Positions 1-8,088 of a stretch of DNA of 27,229 nucleotides are shown piece by piece. Source of the DNA: a virus; the IMG/VR virus record IMGVR_UViG_3300029309_000285, positions 1 through 27,229 of that record; one strand, 5' to 3'. The position numbers and the translations under genes were made by a program. The notes under the pieces are model-generated. The model saw nothing but the letters and a program-made list of their open reading frames with translations, was not told the origin of the DNA and did not search any database. Positions within the stretch are counted from its first letter, which is position 1, and each line of letters starts with the position of its first letter.

Positions 1-129
1 GCATTTTGGATAATTTTTTCTTTTTTCTCCACCACTTCTTCCACACTTCGGGTATGAGCCATCCGATTTTTTGTTTGCAATATCGACCCAGTTTTCCTTT
101 ACCCATGATCTTAAACCTTTTTCGGCCAT
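1..129 (-). CDS. Small basic Cys-containing phage protein (DUF5872-like), C-terminus cut by window edge
   Basis: The frame opens at an ATG at 129 and runs without a stop to position 1, giving 43 codons. The start reads MAEKGLRSWVKENWVDIANK and is followed by a SYPKCGRSGGE segment and a basic stretch. This matches my memory of the DUF5872-like proteins of phages and algal viruses, whose function is unknown. The residues Trp, Cys-Gly-Arg and many Lys suggest nucleic-acid or metal binding, but that is inference. The start has only a weak purine-rich leader. It follows the stop of the next gene upstream by one base, so it belongs to the same leftward operon. Confidence 0.6.
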   Translation of the reverse strand, partial: MAEKGLRSWVKENWVDIANKKSDGSYPKCGRSGGEKRKNYPKC

Positions 130-130
130 G

Positions 131-397
131 TTAAAACTTCTTGGTTACTTTACGTCTATCCTTCATGATACCACCACAACCTTTTGCTATACCACCTTGA
201 GCATAACTTGAAACCATTTTTCTAGATTGTGATACGTCGTTAACAGAACCACCACCTGCTTTTTTATTTCTTTTTTTACCACCTGGTGTAACTTTACCTG
301 AACATACTGCTGATGCATACATATTAGCATATGCAGACGGATAAACTTTAAATTTTCTTTTTGCTGCTGCTTTACCTTTTGGACATAATTTAGCCAT
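131..397 (-). CDS. Small basic protein with KGKAAAKRKFKVYPSAYAN motif (DUF5872-like)
   Basis: This 88-aa protein begins MAKLCPKGKAAAKRKFKVYP. The segment with PSAYAN and a Cys shortly after is a motif I remember from many phage and algal-virus proteins of unknown role. The C-terminal half is rich in Gly and Lys and contains YAQGGIAKGCGG, a variant of the Gly-Gly motif also present in larger proteins of this operon. I chose the ATG at 397 because AAGGAGA stands 6-7 nt before it; a TTG six bases upstream would lie inside the ribosome-binding site spacing. The start overlaps the stop of the 46-aa gene by eight bases (ATGGCTAA), which suggests translational coupling. Confidence 0.7.
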   Translation of the reverse strand: MAKLCPKGKAAAKRKFKVYPSAYANMYASAVCSGKVTPGGKKRNKKAGGGSVNDVSQSRKMVSSYAQGGIAKGCGGIMKDRRKVTKKF

Positions 398-530
398 ATA
401 CAATCTCCTTACATGCAGGACAACTTTTTCTAAATCTTAAATGGGATGGACAATGTTCTGGTTTTACTTCTTCTTGTAAAACTACAACTTCTTTTTTCGG
501 AGTAAATAAATTTTTTATCCAGTTCCACAT
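390..530 (-). CDS. 46-aa protein with a Cys/His zinc-binding pattern
   Basis: This short gene begins MWNWIKNLFTPKKEVVVLQ and ends with CPSH, eight residues, then CPAC. The C-x2-H-x8-C-x2-C spacing is typical of a small zinc knuckle or ribbon. Its ATG overlaps the upstream stop by one base (TAATG), and its stop overlaps the next start by eight bases, the usual packing in this operon. Residues 1-10 are amphipathic rather than a clear membrane segment. No function can be assigned. The overlaps on both sides and the clean Cys/His pattern make it probably real despite its size. Confidence 0.6.
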   Translation of the reverse strand: MWNWIKNLFTPKKEVVVLQEEVKPEHCPSHLRFRKSCPACKEIVYG

Positions 531-982
531 TATTTTTTTCTTTCCTTTAATCCTAGTTTACCATCTTTGATAACAACATCAGATTCCATAACTTTTTTGT
601 ATTTTGGAAATTTCTTTTTAGCAGCTCCGTGTGCACCTGTAACACCAACAGCTACTGCTGTTCCAGCGCCTATAGCTTTACGTTTAAGTTTTCTGTCTCT
701 AGAACCTATTTTTTTTATTCTTTTGTCATAGGTGTCTTGAATTTTACTTAAATCTTTTACGTGAGGTTGCGTCCTTGATTTCATTTTCATTTGAGTTTCA
801 GGAGAAGCACCTTTTTTAGCTTTATCTAAAGTTTTAACGGCTGACTCAAAAGTCTTTCTTCGTTCTGACAATCTTGTAGCTGGTTTTACACTTTTTATAG
901 TTCCAGCTTTTTTGCTAGCAGCACTTTTTAAAGCTTTACCAAAACCTTTTACAGCTACGCCAATACCTTTTAATACGGCCAT
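530..982 (-). CDS. Lys-rich basic protein of unknown function
   Basis: A 150-aa protein with very high Lys content, beginning MAVLKGIGVAVKGFGKALKS. The N-terminal 25 residues form a glycine-containing amphipathic or hydrophobic helix. The middle is charged and probably helical. A second hydrophobic patch (AIGAGTAVAVGVTGAHGAA, roughly residues 102-120) could insert in a membrane. The pattern suits a small virion-associated or ejected protein, but I recognise no family. It lies in the late operon between the holin-like gene group and the DUF5872-like genes. The start has only a weak AGG leader. Its stop shares one base with the next ATG. Confidence 0.65.
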   Translation of the reverse strand: MAVLKGIGVAVKGFGKALKSAASKKAGTIKSVKPATRLSERRKTFESAVKTLDKAKKGASPETQMKMKSRTQPHVKDLSKIQDTYDKRIKKIGSRDRKLKRKAIGAGTAVAVGVTGAHGAAKKKFPKYKKVMESDVVIKDGKLGLKERKK

Positions 983-986
983 GTTA

Positions 987-1451
987 TTACCTATTTATTT
1001 TTCCAGACTTCTTAGCTTTAGAACCAAACTTACCATAAGACTCATCTCTGCTAGCTTTTAATTCTTTAGCAGTTCTTTTCTTTTTAACTCTCATAGCGAT
1101 TGATTCATCTTTTCTATCTTTGTAGCCTTGTTGTTTATGGTTTTTAATATTGAGCCCCATTGTTCTTTTTTTTCCAACTTTGCCACCATCTTTAAACATC
1201 TTGCCACCTTTCATACCCATGTCATTTTTGTAGTAACCAGACATCATATCTTTTCTAGCAGTAGACATTCCACCGCCCATTTTTTTGACTCTGCCACCTT
1301 TTTTCATAAAGCCCATTTTGTTTCTGACTTTAGTTGGTAGTTTAGCAAGACCTGGATTTTTTTCTTTATCTACAGATTTTAATGCTTTACCACCTTTTGC
1401 AAGAGCCTTTCTTGGCTGTGCAACTTGTGTGTTAAATCTTCTATTTGCCAT
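987..1451 (-). CDS. Gly/Lys/Met-rich basic protein with repeated GG(R/K) motifs
   Basis: This 154-aa protein is extremely basic and low in complexity. The central region (about 50-95) repeats short units such as KKGGRVKKMGGG, GMKGGK and KDGGKVGKK, which echo the GGR motifs in the two large proteins next to the terminase. No enzymatic motif is visible. Such proteins in marine phages are unannotated; a DNA-condensing or virion-internal role would fit the charge but is inference. The start at 1451 has a strong GGAGG leader, and its first 11 bases overlap the end of the holin-like gene, so the two are probably translationally coupled. Confidence 0.7.
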   Translation of the reverse strand: MANRRFNTQVAQPRKALAKGGKALKSVDKEKNPGLAKLPTKVRNKMGFMKKGGRVKKMGGGMSTARKDMMSGYYKNDMGMKGGKMFKDGGKVGKKRTMGLNIKNHKQQGYKDRKDESIAMRVKKKRTAKELKASRDESYGKFGSKAKKSGKINR

Positions 1452-1836
1452 TTTTATTTCCTCCGTTTCTAAAAATTTGCGTTCCCTTTATACCATAAAT
1501 ACTCGCAACTACAAGGATCCAAAGATTTGTGAACCATGACGGGAGCTGTGAGAACATCTCGAAGAACAATTTTACTTTGTCCATCGCAGATGGGTCATCC
1601 GATATGACTGCCCAAGCGAGCACCAACACGGGCAAACTGAGAATTATTAAAACGGCCTCGTCCTTCCAGTCTGATTGTCTAGCTTCTAAAAGTTTTCCCT
1701 GGTATTGTTCTTCACCTTGGGCCATCTTAGTAGCATGCATTAGCTGTGCTTCTGACATTGCCATCTTCGTTCTCTGCTTGTTAGCATAAATCTTACTTCC
1801 AGCAGAAACGGCTAATTTAATTGCCGATAACCACAT
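1441..1836 (-). CDS. Small membrane protein, holin-like (3-TM holin resemblance)
   Basis: The 131-aa protein has an N-terminal amphipathic helix (MWLSAIKLAVSAGSKIYANK), a charged linker ending in SDWKDE, a clear membrane segment (about 61-79, AVLIILSLPVLVLAWAVI), a short loop, and a second hydrophobic segment (about 102-117, FTNLWILVVASIYGI). The W-K-D-E motif before the first segment, followed by an LP/P-containing helix, resembles the 3-TM holin-type proteins of marine phages and gene-transfer agents. A holin would permeabilise the inner membrane at lysis. No endolysin is next to it, so the role is inferred from topology only. It lies downstream of the portal and overlaps the next gene by 11 bases. 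Confidence 0.6.
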   Translation of the reverse strand: MWLSAIKLAVSAGSKIYANKQRTKMAMSEAQLMHATKMAQGEEQYQGKLLEARQSDWKDEAVLIILSLPVLVLAWAVISDDPSAMDKVKLFFEMFSQLPSWFTNLWILVVASIYGIKGTQIFRNGGNKNGK

Positions 1837-1839
1837 GAT

Positions 1840-2019
1840 TTAATACCAAGTTGCTGTTTTATCTTTGTTAGCTAGCATTCTTTTCGTACCTCTAACCTTT
1901 TCTTTGTCTCCAGTAGGTATAACGTTTCTTGCTCTCTTAACGTTAGCCTTACTTCTTGGATCATACTCAAGATTTTGGCTAGGGATAGACATTTGCTTCG
2001 CTTTTTTATAGTTCATCAT
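1840..2019 (-). CDS. 59-aa basic protein of unknown function
   Basis: An open frame fills the gap between the portal gene and the holin-like gene. It starts MMNYKKAKQMSIPSQNLEYD and ends KDKTATWY. AAGG stands about 10 nt before the first of two ATGs. The protein is Lys/Arg-rich without Cys or hydrophobic segments and is predicted soluble. I recognise no family. Its placement in a row of tightly packed late genes, its ribosome-binding site and the absence of any other explanation for the 180 bases support it as a gene. A small virion or connector protein is possible but unsupported. Confidence 0.6.
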   Translation of the reverse strand: MMNYKKAKQMSIPSQNLEYDPRSKANVKRARNVIPTGDKEKVRGTKRMLANKDKTATWY

Positions 2020-2036
2020 AATGTTTTTACCTTATA

Positions 2037-4535
2037 TTATCTTTTAGGTCCTTTCAAGATTTTAACATCAGCCATTTTCATCATATCGTTCTGTATTTTG
2101 CCGGCTTGAGACATAGCTTGCTTTGTTAACGACGTATCAGCTCGTAATTCTGCTAATTCTTCGTTCTGTTCTAGCTTATCTTCTGTTAAATCTCTATCTT
2201 GAACCAATTTTGCTTTGTCAATATTGATTCTTTCGTCATCATATTGTTTTTTACGCTCATTTTCCATCGCTCTTAGGTCAACTTCACGTGATTTTAGTTT
2301 TAATAACGGGTCATTGTCAAAAGTAGAGGTAATTTTCTTCTCTTCTTTCATAAAATCTTCCGTCATTTCAGCAATCAACACAGCTTTTCTTGCTTCAACT
2401 GCTTGTGACATGACTTGTAGCTCGTTTGCAGCTTGTGGATTGTTAGGTGCCATCTGTTGTAGCTGTTGCATTGTCTGTAATTGCTCTCTAAATTCTAGTT
2501 GAATCTGTTCTTGAGCCATCAAACTAATGTGTTCTAGTATATTTTTTTGTAACGCAGCCATGACTGGTGGATTATTTCTAACCATATTCGTTGCCATAAA
2601 GTTTAAATGCGAAGTTATGTGTGCTCTATGGTCTTGACCAGGAAAAGCTTGGAAAGGTTTGCCTGCAAGTGCATCAATATTTTCTAACGCTGGGTCTTTT
2701 GGTGCATTAGGAGCAGGTGGTGGTAATATTGAGTCAATATTTTTTACACCAATTGCTTCGTACATGTTTCGATAAATATTATACATGTTGTGCATTCCAG
2801 GATTTGCTGTTGCAAGTTGTAATTCTGTTTGTGCAAGTGTAATTCTTTGCGACATAGAGAATATATTTGGATCTGCAACAGGAATAATATCTACTCTGTC
2901 ATCAAAATCTAATTGTTTAATTGTTCTTGCACCACCAACAACATCAAATGGATATTCTGGTGGTAAATATTTTGATACAATGTTTGCAAGTAATCTAAAT
3001 TCTTTTTTCATTGCAGCATATAATCTTTTATGTATTGCTGACATTACACGTGAACCACGTTCTAATAATGCAATCGTAGTTCCAACTGCTGCACCTTGAT
3101 TACCATCACCCACTTGCATTTCTGCAATGCTCGCGAATCTTTGACCAGCTTGTACAACAATACCTAATAATTGTAATAATGTTGGAGATGGTTCTTTGTA
3201 TGGTAATGGAAAGAATGCATCACGTAAGCTACCACCTGGTGCGTCGACATCCTTAAACTCACCGGGCTGTATTGGGGCAGCTTCATCTTGTACTCTCACT
3301 CCTCTTTGTTTAAATCCTGCAGGTAAATTTGATAACGTTCCTGCATCTAATAATTGACGGAGAGCAGACGTTGCCGTTCTGCTCAATCCGCCAATCATAT
3401 GAATGAGTCCGAAACCATAAAATCCTAGTCCTGGCAGAAATTTGAAGTGGACGAAGTATTGGATTTTATTTTTCTTCGGATCATCGGGCGCATAGTTCCT
3501 TCTGATAGAAAGAACTGTTCGGGTACTTTCATCGATAGTTACGATGTAGGGAAGTTTAATACCAGTCGGCTGACCGTCTGCTCCTACTTCCTCAAAACCT
3601 TCAAGGTCAAGATTAACATGACATTCAAGTAAAGTATAAACTGCTTGTGGTTTACCTGTAGCTTTAGTCCCTTCCAGCTCACGTTCTTTTTTAACAACGG
3701 GGTTTGTTTCAACCCGGCCCGGAGGTCCTAAATCTACATCACGGTAAAAACCAGAAACTTGTTGCTTACGCAATTCGTTCTCTGGCATTTTTATGACATG
3801 AATTATTGACTGTGCATCATCTAATGAGGTAGCTGTGTACGGTACAACTAATTCGTCGGCAGGAACAAATTTTGAAACTGCTCTTGCCATTGTTTGGTCA
3901 TAATAAATTTTTTTAAATGTTGATCCAGCTAATGGTAAATGAAATAACATAGAATCAAACTCTGGTTCGTATTCTTCCATCTCGTCCATAACAAGATAGT
4001 TCATGTAATCTTTTACTCTTTGTGCCTGTAAATCATTTGCTGGTGTTTGTACTCCAACAACTTGTGTTCTTACAGGACCATCACCTGGTAGTAATTCTTT
4101 GTAAGCTTGCGCTTGAAATTGTGTAACAGCTTCTGCTAGTACAGGGTGCGTGGCACCTGAAGCTCCTTGAAATGGTTCTGATCTATCTTGATACTTAAAT
4201 CCTAAAAGATCTAAACCATCACGATAACTTTGCTCCCATTCTTTTCTAGATGCTTTGTAATCGTTGTAATCACCAACCATATCATTACCAATCGGTTCTA
4301 AAATATCGTCGGGTAAAATATCTGCTAGGTTATCAAAATGATTTTCTGTTCCAGGTACATTTATAGCTCCCGGTTCAAAGTCAATTGTTGCGCCGCCATC
4401 TTCTTCTGGGGTAACCTCTATCGGTCCTTTTTCTACTTCCTCCTCTTTAACACTAACTTCTTCGATCTCCTCATCTGTTGGAATATCGAGTTTTGTTCTT
4501 GTGTTACTAGGGAGTCCTTTATCTATATCTGCCAT
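2037..4535 (-). CDS. Portal protein (head-tail connector)
   Basis: This 832-aa protein forms the dodecameric ring at the capsid vertex through which DNA is packaged and ejected. The N-terminal 90 residues are acidic and probably disordered. The region from about 100 (YRDGLDLLGFKYQDR, then FQGASGATHPVLAEA) matches portal proteins of marine tailed phages that I remember, including the LLPGDGPVRT segment. The C-terminal part (about 690-830) is Gln/Glu/Lys-rich with long helices, as in P22-type barrel portals. The length is also in the P22-like range. AGGAG lies 5 nt before the ATG. It follows the terminase and two glycine-motif proteins, as expected for a packaging/head module. Confidence 0.85.
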   Translation of the reverse strand: MADIDKGLPSNTRTKLDIPTDEEIEEVSVKEEEVEKGPIEVTPEEDGGATIDFEPGAINVPGTENHFDNLADILPDDILEPIGNDMVGDYNDYKASRKEWEQSYRDGLDLLGFKYQDRSEPFQGASGATHPVLAEAVTQFQAQAYKELLPGDGPVRTQVVGVQTPANDLQAQRVKDYMNYLVMDEMEEYEPEFDSMLFHLPLAGSTFKKIYYDQTMARAVSKFVPADELVVPYTATSLDDAQSIIHVIKMPENELRKQQVSGFYRDVDLGPPGRVETNPVVKKERELEGTKATGKPQAVYTLLECHVNLDLEGFEEVGADGQPTGIKLPYIVTIDESTRTVLSIRRNYAPDDPKKNKIQYFVHFKFLPGLGFYGFGLIHMIGGLSRTATSALRQLLDAGTLSNLPAGFKQRGVRVQDEAAPIQPGEFKDVDAPGGSLRDAFFPLPYKEPSPTLLQLLGIVVQAGQRFASIAEMQVGDGNQGAAVGTTIALLERGSRVMSAIHKRLYAAMKKEFRLLANIVSKYLPPEYPFDVVGGARTIKQLDFDDRVDIIPVADPNIFSMSQRITLAQTELQLATANPGMHNMYNIYRNMYEAIGVKNIDSILPPPAPNAPKDPALENIDALAGKPFQAFPGQDHRAHITSHLNFMATNMVRNNPPVMAALQKNILEHISLMAQEQIQLEFREQLQTMQQLQQMAPNNPQAANELQVMSQAVEARKAVLIAEMTEDFMKEEKKITSTFDNDPLLKLKSREVDLRAMENERKKQYDDERINIDKAKLVQDRDLTEDKLEQNEELAELRADTSLTKQAMSQAGKIQNDMMKMADVKILKGPKR

Positions 4536-4543
4536 TTATACTC

Positions 4544-6895
4544 CTATGTATTTGTAACATAATATTTCAAGTTTTCCAACCCTTGTGGGTTAGGTCCTGA
4601 CTCTGGTGGAATTGCATCTGGCTTACGTATTCCAGCTATACCACCACCTGCCATATTAGCGACACCTCCTGCATTTGCAATTGCTTGCATTTGATCATTC
4701 TCTTTTACGATGTCTTGTATTTGTCCATAATTTAAACCAGTGTCTTCAACAGTTAAATTTTGACTTTTTAACATCGTATCAATTTCTTCAGGAGTTATTG
4801 TTGGAAACGCTCGTTCCATTTCTTCCATTCTTTTTTTTCTTCTTAATCTATCCGCATACTCACCTTGTGCCATAAATGGTGCTTTTCTTCTACCACGTTC
4901 TGCCATAGCAAACTCTTCTCCTCGTTCCATCTCTTTTGCACGCTCTGCTTCTAAATCTATTTGTGTCTTTGGTCCTAATATATATTTATTAATATAAGAC
5001 TCACCTAGTGCTTGTTTGATAGGCATACCCTCCATAAATTTATTTGCAGCAACACCACCTTCAAAAATTAATTCACCTGCTATTGCAGCAGGACCTAAAG
5101 CATTTTTTAAAAACAAAGCAGTTCTACCACCTTTAGCTGCAAGTTTACCTAACTTACGAAGATTAGCTTGATCACCTGGTGAATACTTTGTTACATCGCC
5201 TCTCAACTTTTGTACACCTTTAGTTAAACAAGTAGCTCCATCTTGAAACCCAGTTCGGCCACCACTACCTAAACCAGGACAACCTAGTCTTTTTAAAATA
5301 TCCTTTGCCTCTTTAGATGCAAATGCTTTTAATTGTTTTTTTGCTCCAACAGTTCCTTTAAAACCTTTTTGAAATTCAGGAGACATCGTTAGTTTTATAT
5401 TTTCTATTAATTCTTGTTTAGCAGTTCCTGGATTAGTATATCTACTTAAATCATATTTTACTTTATTGTCTGTATATGCAAGTTTTTTTGTTTTAGGATC
5501 AAAACTAAAATCAGCATAGTTATTTGTTTTTAAATTAAATTCGTCAATAAAATCTTGTACTTTATCTGGTCCTATTTTTCCTGCTTCGTATTGTTTCATT
5601 AATCTAATTAATGGGAGATCAAACACATCTCGTTTCATTAAATTAAAACCTCTTGTTGTAAACTGACCTTTTAATAAATAATTTCTAGGTAAATACTTAT
5701 AGTCTTTTCCAAATTGTTTAGCTAACGTGTGTTCAAAATTAACACCACCAAATATTTGATTAAATTTTTTATCTCCTAATGCATAATTAATTTTGTTAAC
5801 AGCACTATCTACTTCTCCTCTTCCTTTTAAAAAATTTTCTAATTGATCTGAAACACGTTTAGCGGTGCTAGCCCCAAGTCCAAATGCTTTACCTGCTTCT
5901 TTAGGTCTTGTTTGTAAATTTGTTAAAATTGTATCTAAAGATGCTAGAGGTTGTCTGACACTTTGAAACGATACAATATGACTTTCTGGAATACCTAGAC
6001 CTCTTAAACTATTTCTTGCTACACCTCTATGAACACCTCCATATGTTTGTGTGTTGCCAGATGAATAAGATTTTATAAAATCAAAATCCTCTAACAAATT
6101 ACCACCATCTTTTTTTAATCTTTGAACAACACCTTCTGGTCCTAGCTCTTGATACTCACTTACATTGTCATAAATATTTTTAAATAAATTTTTAAACTTC
6201 TTTTGAACTTTAGGATTATTTTGAATCATAGAAGCTTTAAATATTTCTTCTTCAGAAAACCCTTTTTTAAAAGAAAAAATATCTCCACCCTGTAATCCTG
6301 TTTTACCTGTATTTTGCAAACCATCAATGTTTGATAAATACACTCTTGTATCTCCAGCTTTACCAAACAAAGCATCTTTCTTACTTCCTAATTTATGTTT
6401 AAAATGTTTTTCGTATGCTTTTATAAAGTCTTTTGGATTTTCGTGGTTTTTACCATTGTCAGCTATCCATTGTAATCTTTCACCAATTGGTGTAGCTTGA
6501 TAATTCTTTCTTCTAGTTTCTATATTTCTTGCTACTATTTCAGGATCTTTCATAGGAGAAACAAAATCTTTTCCTACAGGTCTTGATACTCCAGGTGAAC
6601 CTTTACCTACTGGCACACCTTTTAGTCTTCTTCTTACATCAGATTGAATTTTTTCTTTATCACCATAAACACGTTTACCAGGTTCTTTTTGTTTTGTATC
6701 AGGAACATCAGCATAGCTGTCATAGCCATATTTTTTTGCAGACTCTTCTAAAAGTTTTAATTGTTTGGGATCAGTTATTCTTTGTTTAAAATAATCTTGA
6801 CCTCTCCCACCATTATCAAAACCAATACGACCACCATCTGCCATCTCTACTACATCATCTTCGTAGAGAAATAATATTTCATCTATTCTGTCCAT
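4544..6895 (-). CDS. Large protein with repeated GGRxGF motifs, probable virion/ejected protein
   Basis: A 783-aa protein of unknown function between the terminase and portal genes. Three copies of a glycine motif stand out: MADGGRIGFDNGG (18-30), GSGGRTGFQDG between Cys539 and Cys556, and MAGGGIAGIRK (748-758). Residues 595-625 are hydrophobic (LFLKNALGPAAIAGELIF) and 645-695 are a charged helix likely to form a coiled coil. Around 385-423, NFEHT, RNYLLKG and RGFNLMKRD recall the His/Asn spacing of beta-beta-alpha metal nucleases, but weakly. Hydrophobic and helical segments at this size suit an ejected or internal virion protein. Its ATG shares a base with the upstream stop (TAATG). Confidence 0.65.
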   Translation of the reverse strand: MDRIDEILFLYEDDVVEMADGGRIGFDNGGRGQDYFKQRITDPKQLKLLEESAKKYGYDSYADVPDTKQKEPGKRVYGDKEKIQSDVRRRLKGVPVGKGSPGVSRPVGKDFVSPMKDPEIVARNIETRRKNYQATPIGERLQWIADNGKNHENPKDFIKAYEKHFKHKLGSKKDALFGKAGDTRVYLSNIDGLQNTGKTGLQGGDIFSFKKGFSEEEIFKASMIQNNPKVQKKFKNLFKNIYDNVSEYQELGPEGVVQRLKKDGGNLLEDFDFIKSYSSGNTQTYGGVHRGVARNSLRGLGIPESHIVSFQSVRQPLASLDTILTNLQTRPKEAGKAFGLGASTAKRVSDQLENFLKGRGEVDSAVNKINYALGDKKFNQIFGGVNFEHTLAKQFGKDYKYLPRNYLLKGQFTTRGFNLMKRDVFDLPLIRLMKQYEAGKIGPDKVQDFIDEFNLKTNNYADFSFDPKTKKLAYTDNKVKYDLSRYTNPGTAKQELIENIKLTMSPEFQKGFKGTVGAKKQLKAFASKEAKDILKRLGCPGLGSGGRTGFQDGATCLTKGVQKLRGDVTKYSPGDQANLRKLGKLAAKGGRTALFLKNALGPAAIAGELIFEGGVAANKFMEGMPIKQALGESYINKYILGPKTQIDLEAERAKEMERGEEFAMAERGRRKAPFMAQGEYADRLRRKKRMEEMERAFPTITPEEIDTMLKSQNLTVEDTGLNYGQIQDIVKENDQMQAIANAGGVANMAGGGIAGIRKPDAIPPESGPNPQGLENLKYYVTNT

Positions 6896-8088
6896 TATTC
6901 ACCTAACATTCTAGCAATACCACCGCTAGCAAAATCTCGTTTTACATTTTTCTTAATGCCAACAAATTCGTCAAGGTTTGATGTACCTGTGGTAATACCT
7001 TCTTCAAAACCTTTTGAGTAAGATCCATCAGGACCAGCTTTGTAAACCATTTCACCATCAAAGAACTCATCTACTCCACCACGTGGATTTACCTCATCTG
7101 GTAAATTTTTTCTTAAATAATAATCTGCAGGCATACCTTGATCAGTGTCAAATCTTACACCCACACTACCTGTATCTAATTCGTAATCTAATTCTAAATC
7201 TTTTCTTGTTGGGTGATTGTATGTTTGAATTCTATCTGATTCTTTTGTTAACTTACCTTCTTTCATAATTTTATTTACTAATGGTGCAAAGTGCTCTGGC
7301 ACTCCCATTGCATTTGTTTTAGTTACTGTTTCTACAACTGCCTCAGCAGCTTGTGATCTTGGTTTAAATATATTTATTAATCCTGCTTTAAGTCCAGCAA
7401 TACCTGCTGCACCAGCTCCCATCATTTTTAAAAATGCTCTACGTCCCATACCACCAGCCATAAAACCTGCACGTCCTCCATCTGCCATGTCATCTGGATC
7501 TGGCATATTTCTAAATCTATTTTTAGATAAACCATCATAGGCTTGATCATAAAAATCCATTTGTTCTCTAACATCTAAATCATCATAAACTTTACCAGCT
7601 CTTTCTGCTAAATCTTCTGCAACTAAAACTGCATCAGTTTTTCTGTCACCAGAAAATCCTGGTGATACGTTGTCAATCGACTCATCTATAAATTTTTGTC
7701 TTATTTTAATTTTTTCAACAGTTTCTTTGTTGCCTCTATTTAATCTTTCTAAAATCTCTGCTTCTGTTTCTACAACTTCCTCACCACCCATAATTTTAGA
7801 TCCTGGTTTTATTTTTCTACCCTTCATATCCATGATGGTCGCTAGCTGTTTTAGAGCTTTATCTTTTTGTTCTTTGGTTTGTTTTTTACTAGCGTCGATT
7901 CTATTTAGAATCATTTTTAATTCTGGTTCTGATTTTATAATTCTTGGATCATAACCACTACGAACTAATTTTTCTGTGATCATAGACTCTTGAAAGCCTG
8001 TTTGCATCTGTCCTGGTAGTTTCGTGATCCCTGAACCTTGGTCCTTGGACAAGAGTTTAATTACAAATTTTCTAATGATCGGTGTCAT
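6895..8088 (-). CDS. Glycine-motif protein with an internal twin-arginine-like segment
   Basis: A 397-aa protein directly after the large terminase. The first 200 residues are charged and helical. At 201-213 it has MADGGRAGFMAGG, the same motif as its neighbour. This runs straight into GRRAFLKMMGAGAAGIAGL (215-233), which looks like a twin-arginine (Tat) signal (RRxFLK plus a hydrophobic Ala/Gly stretch), followed by SQAAEA. The last 150 residues look globular (VGVRFDTDQG, YYLRKNLPDE), and the protein ends ASGGIARMLGE. I recall similar C-termini in marine phage proteins, but no described function. It shares one base with the terminase stop and one with the next start. Confidence 0.65.
   Translation of the reverse strand: MTPIIRKFVIKLLSKDQGSGITKLPGQMQTGFQESMITEKLVRSGYDPRIIKSEPELKMILNRIDASKKQTKEQKDKALKQLATIMDMKGRKIKPGSKIMGGEEVVETEAEILERLNRGNKETVEKIKIRQKFIDESIDNVSPGFSGDRKTDAVLVAEDLAERAGKVYDDLDVREQMDFYDQAYDGLSKNRFRNMPDPDDMADGGRAGFMAGGMGRRAFLKMMGAGAAGIAGLKAGLINIFKPRSQAAEAVVETVTKTNAMGVPEHFAPLVNKIMKEGKLTKESDRIQTYNHPTRKDLELDYELDTGSVGVRFDTDQGMPADYYLRKNLPDEVNPRGGVDEFFDGEMVYKAGPDGSYSKGFEEGITTGTSNLDEFVGIKKNVKRDFASGGIARMLGE

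Noticed and set aside
1128-1539. Two plus-strand frames opposite the basic Gly/Lys protein and holin-like gene
   Set aside because: Both mirror Lys-rich minus-strand genes that have good ribosome-binding sites and operon overlaps.
4338-4562. Plus-strand 74-aa frame over the portal start
   Set aside because: Antisense to the acidic N-terminus of the portal protein; no initiation signal and low-complexity Phe/Cys composition typical of shadow frames.
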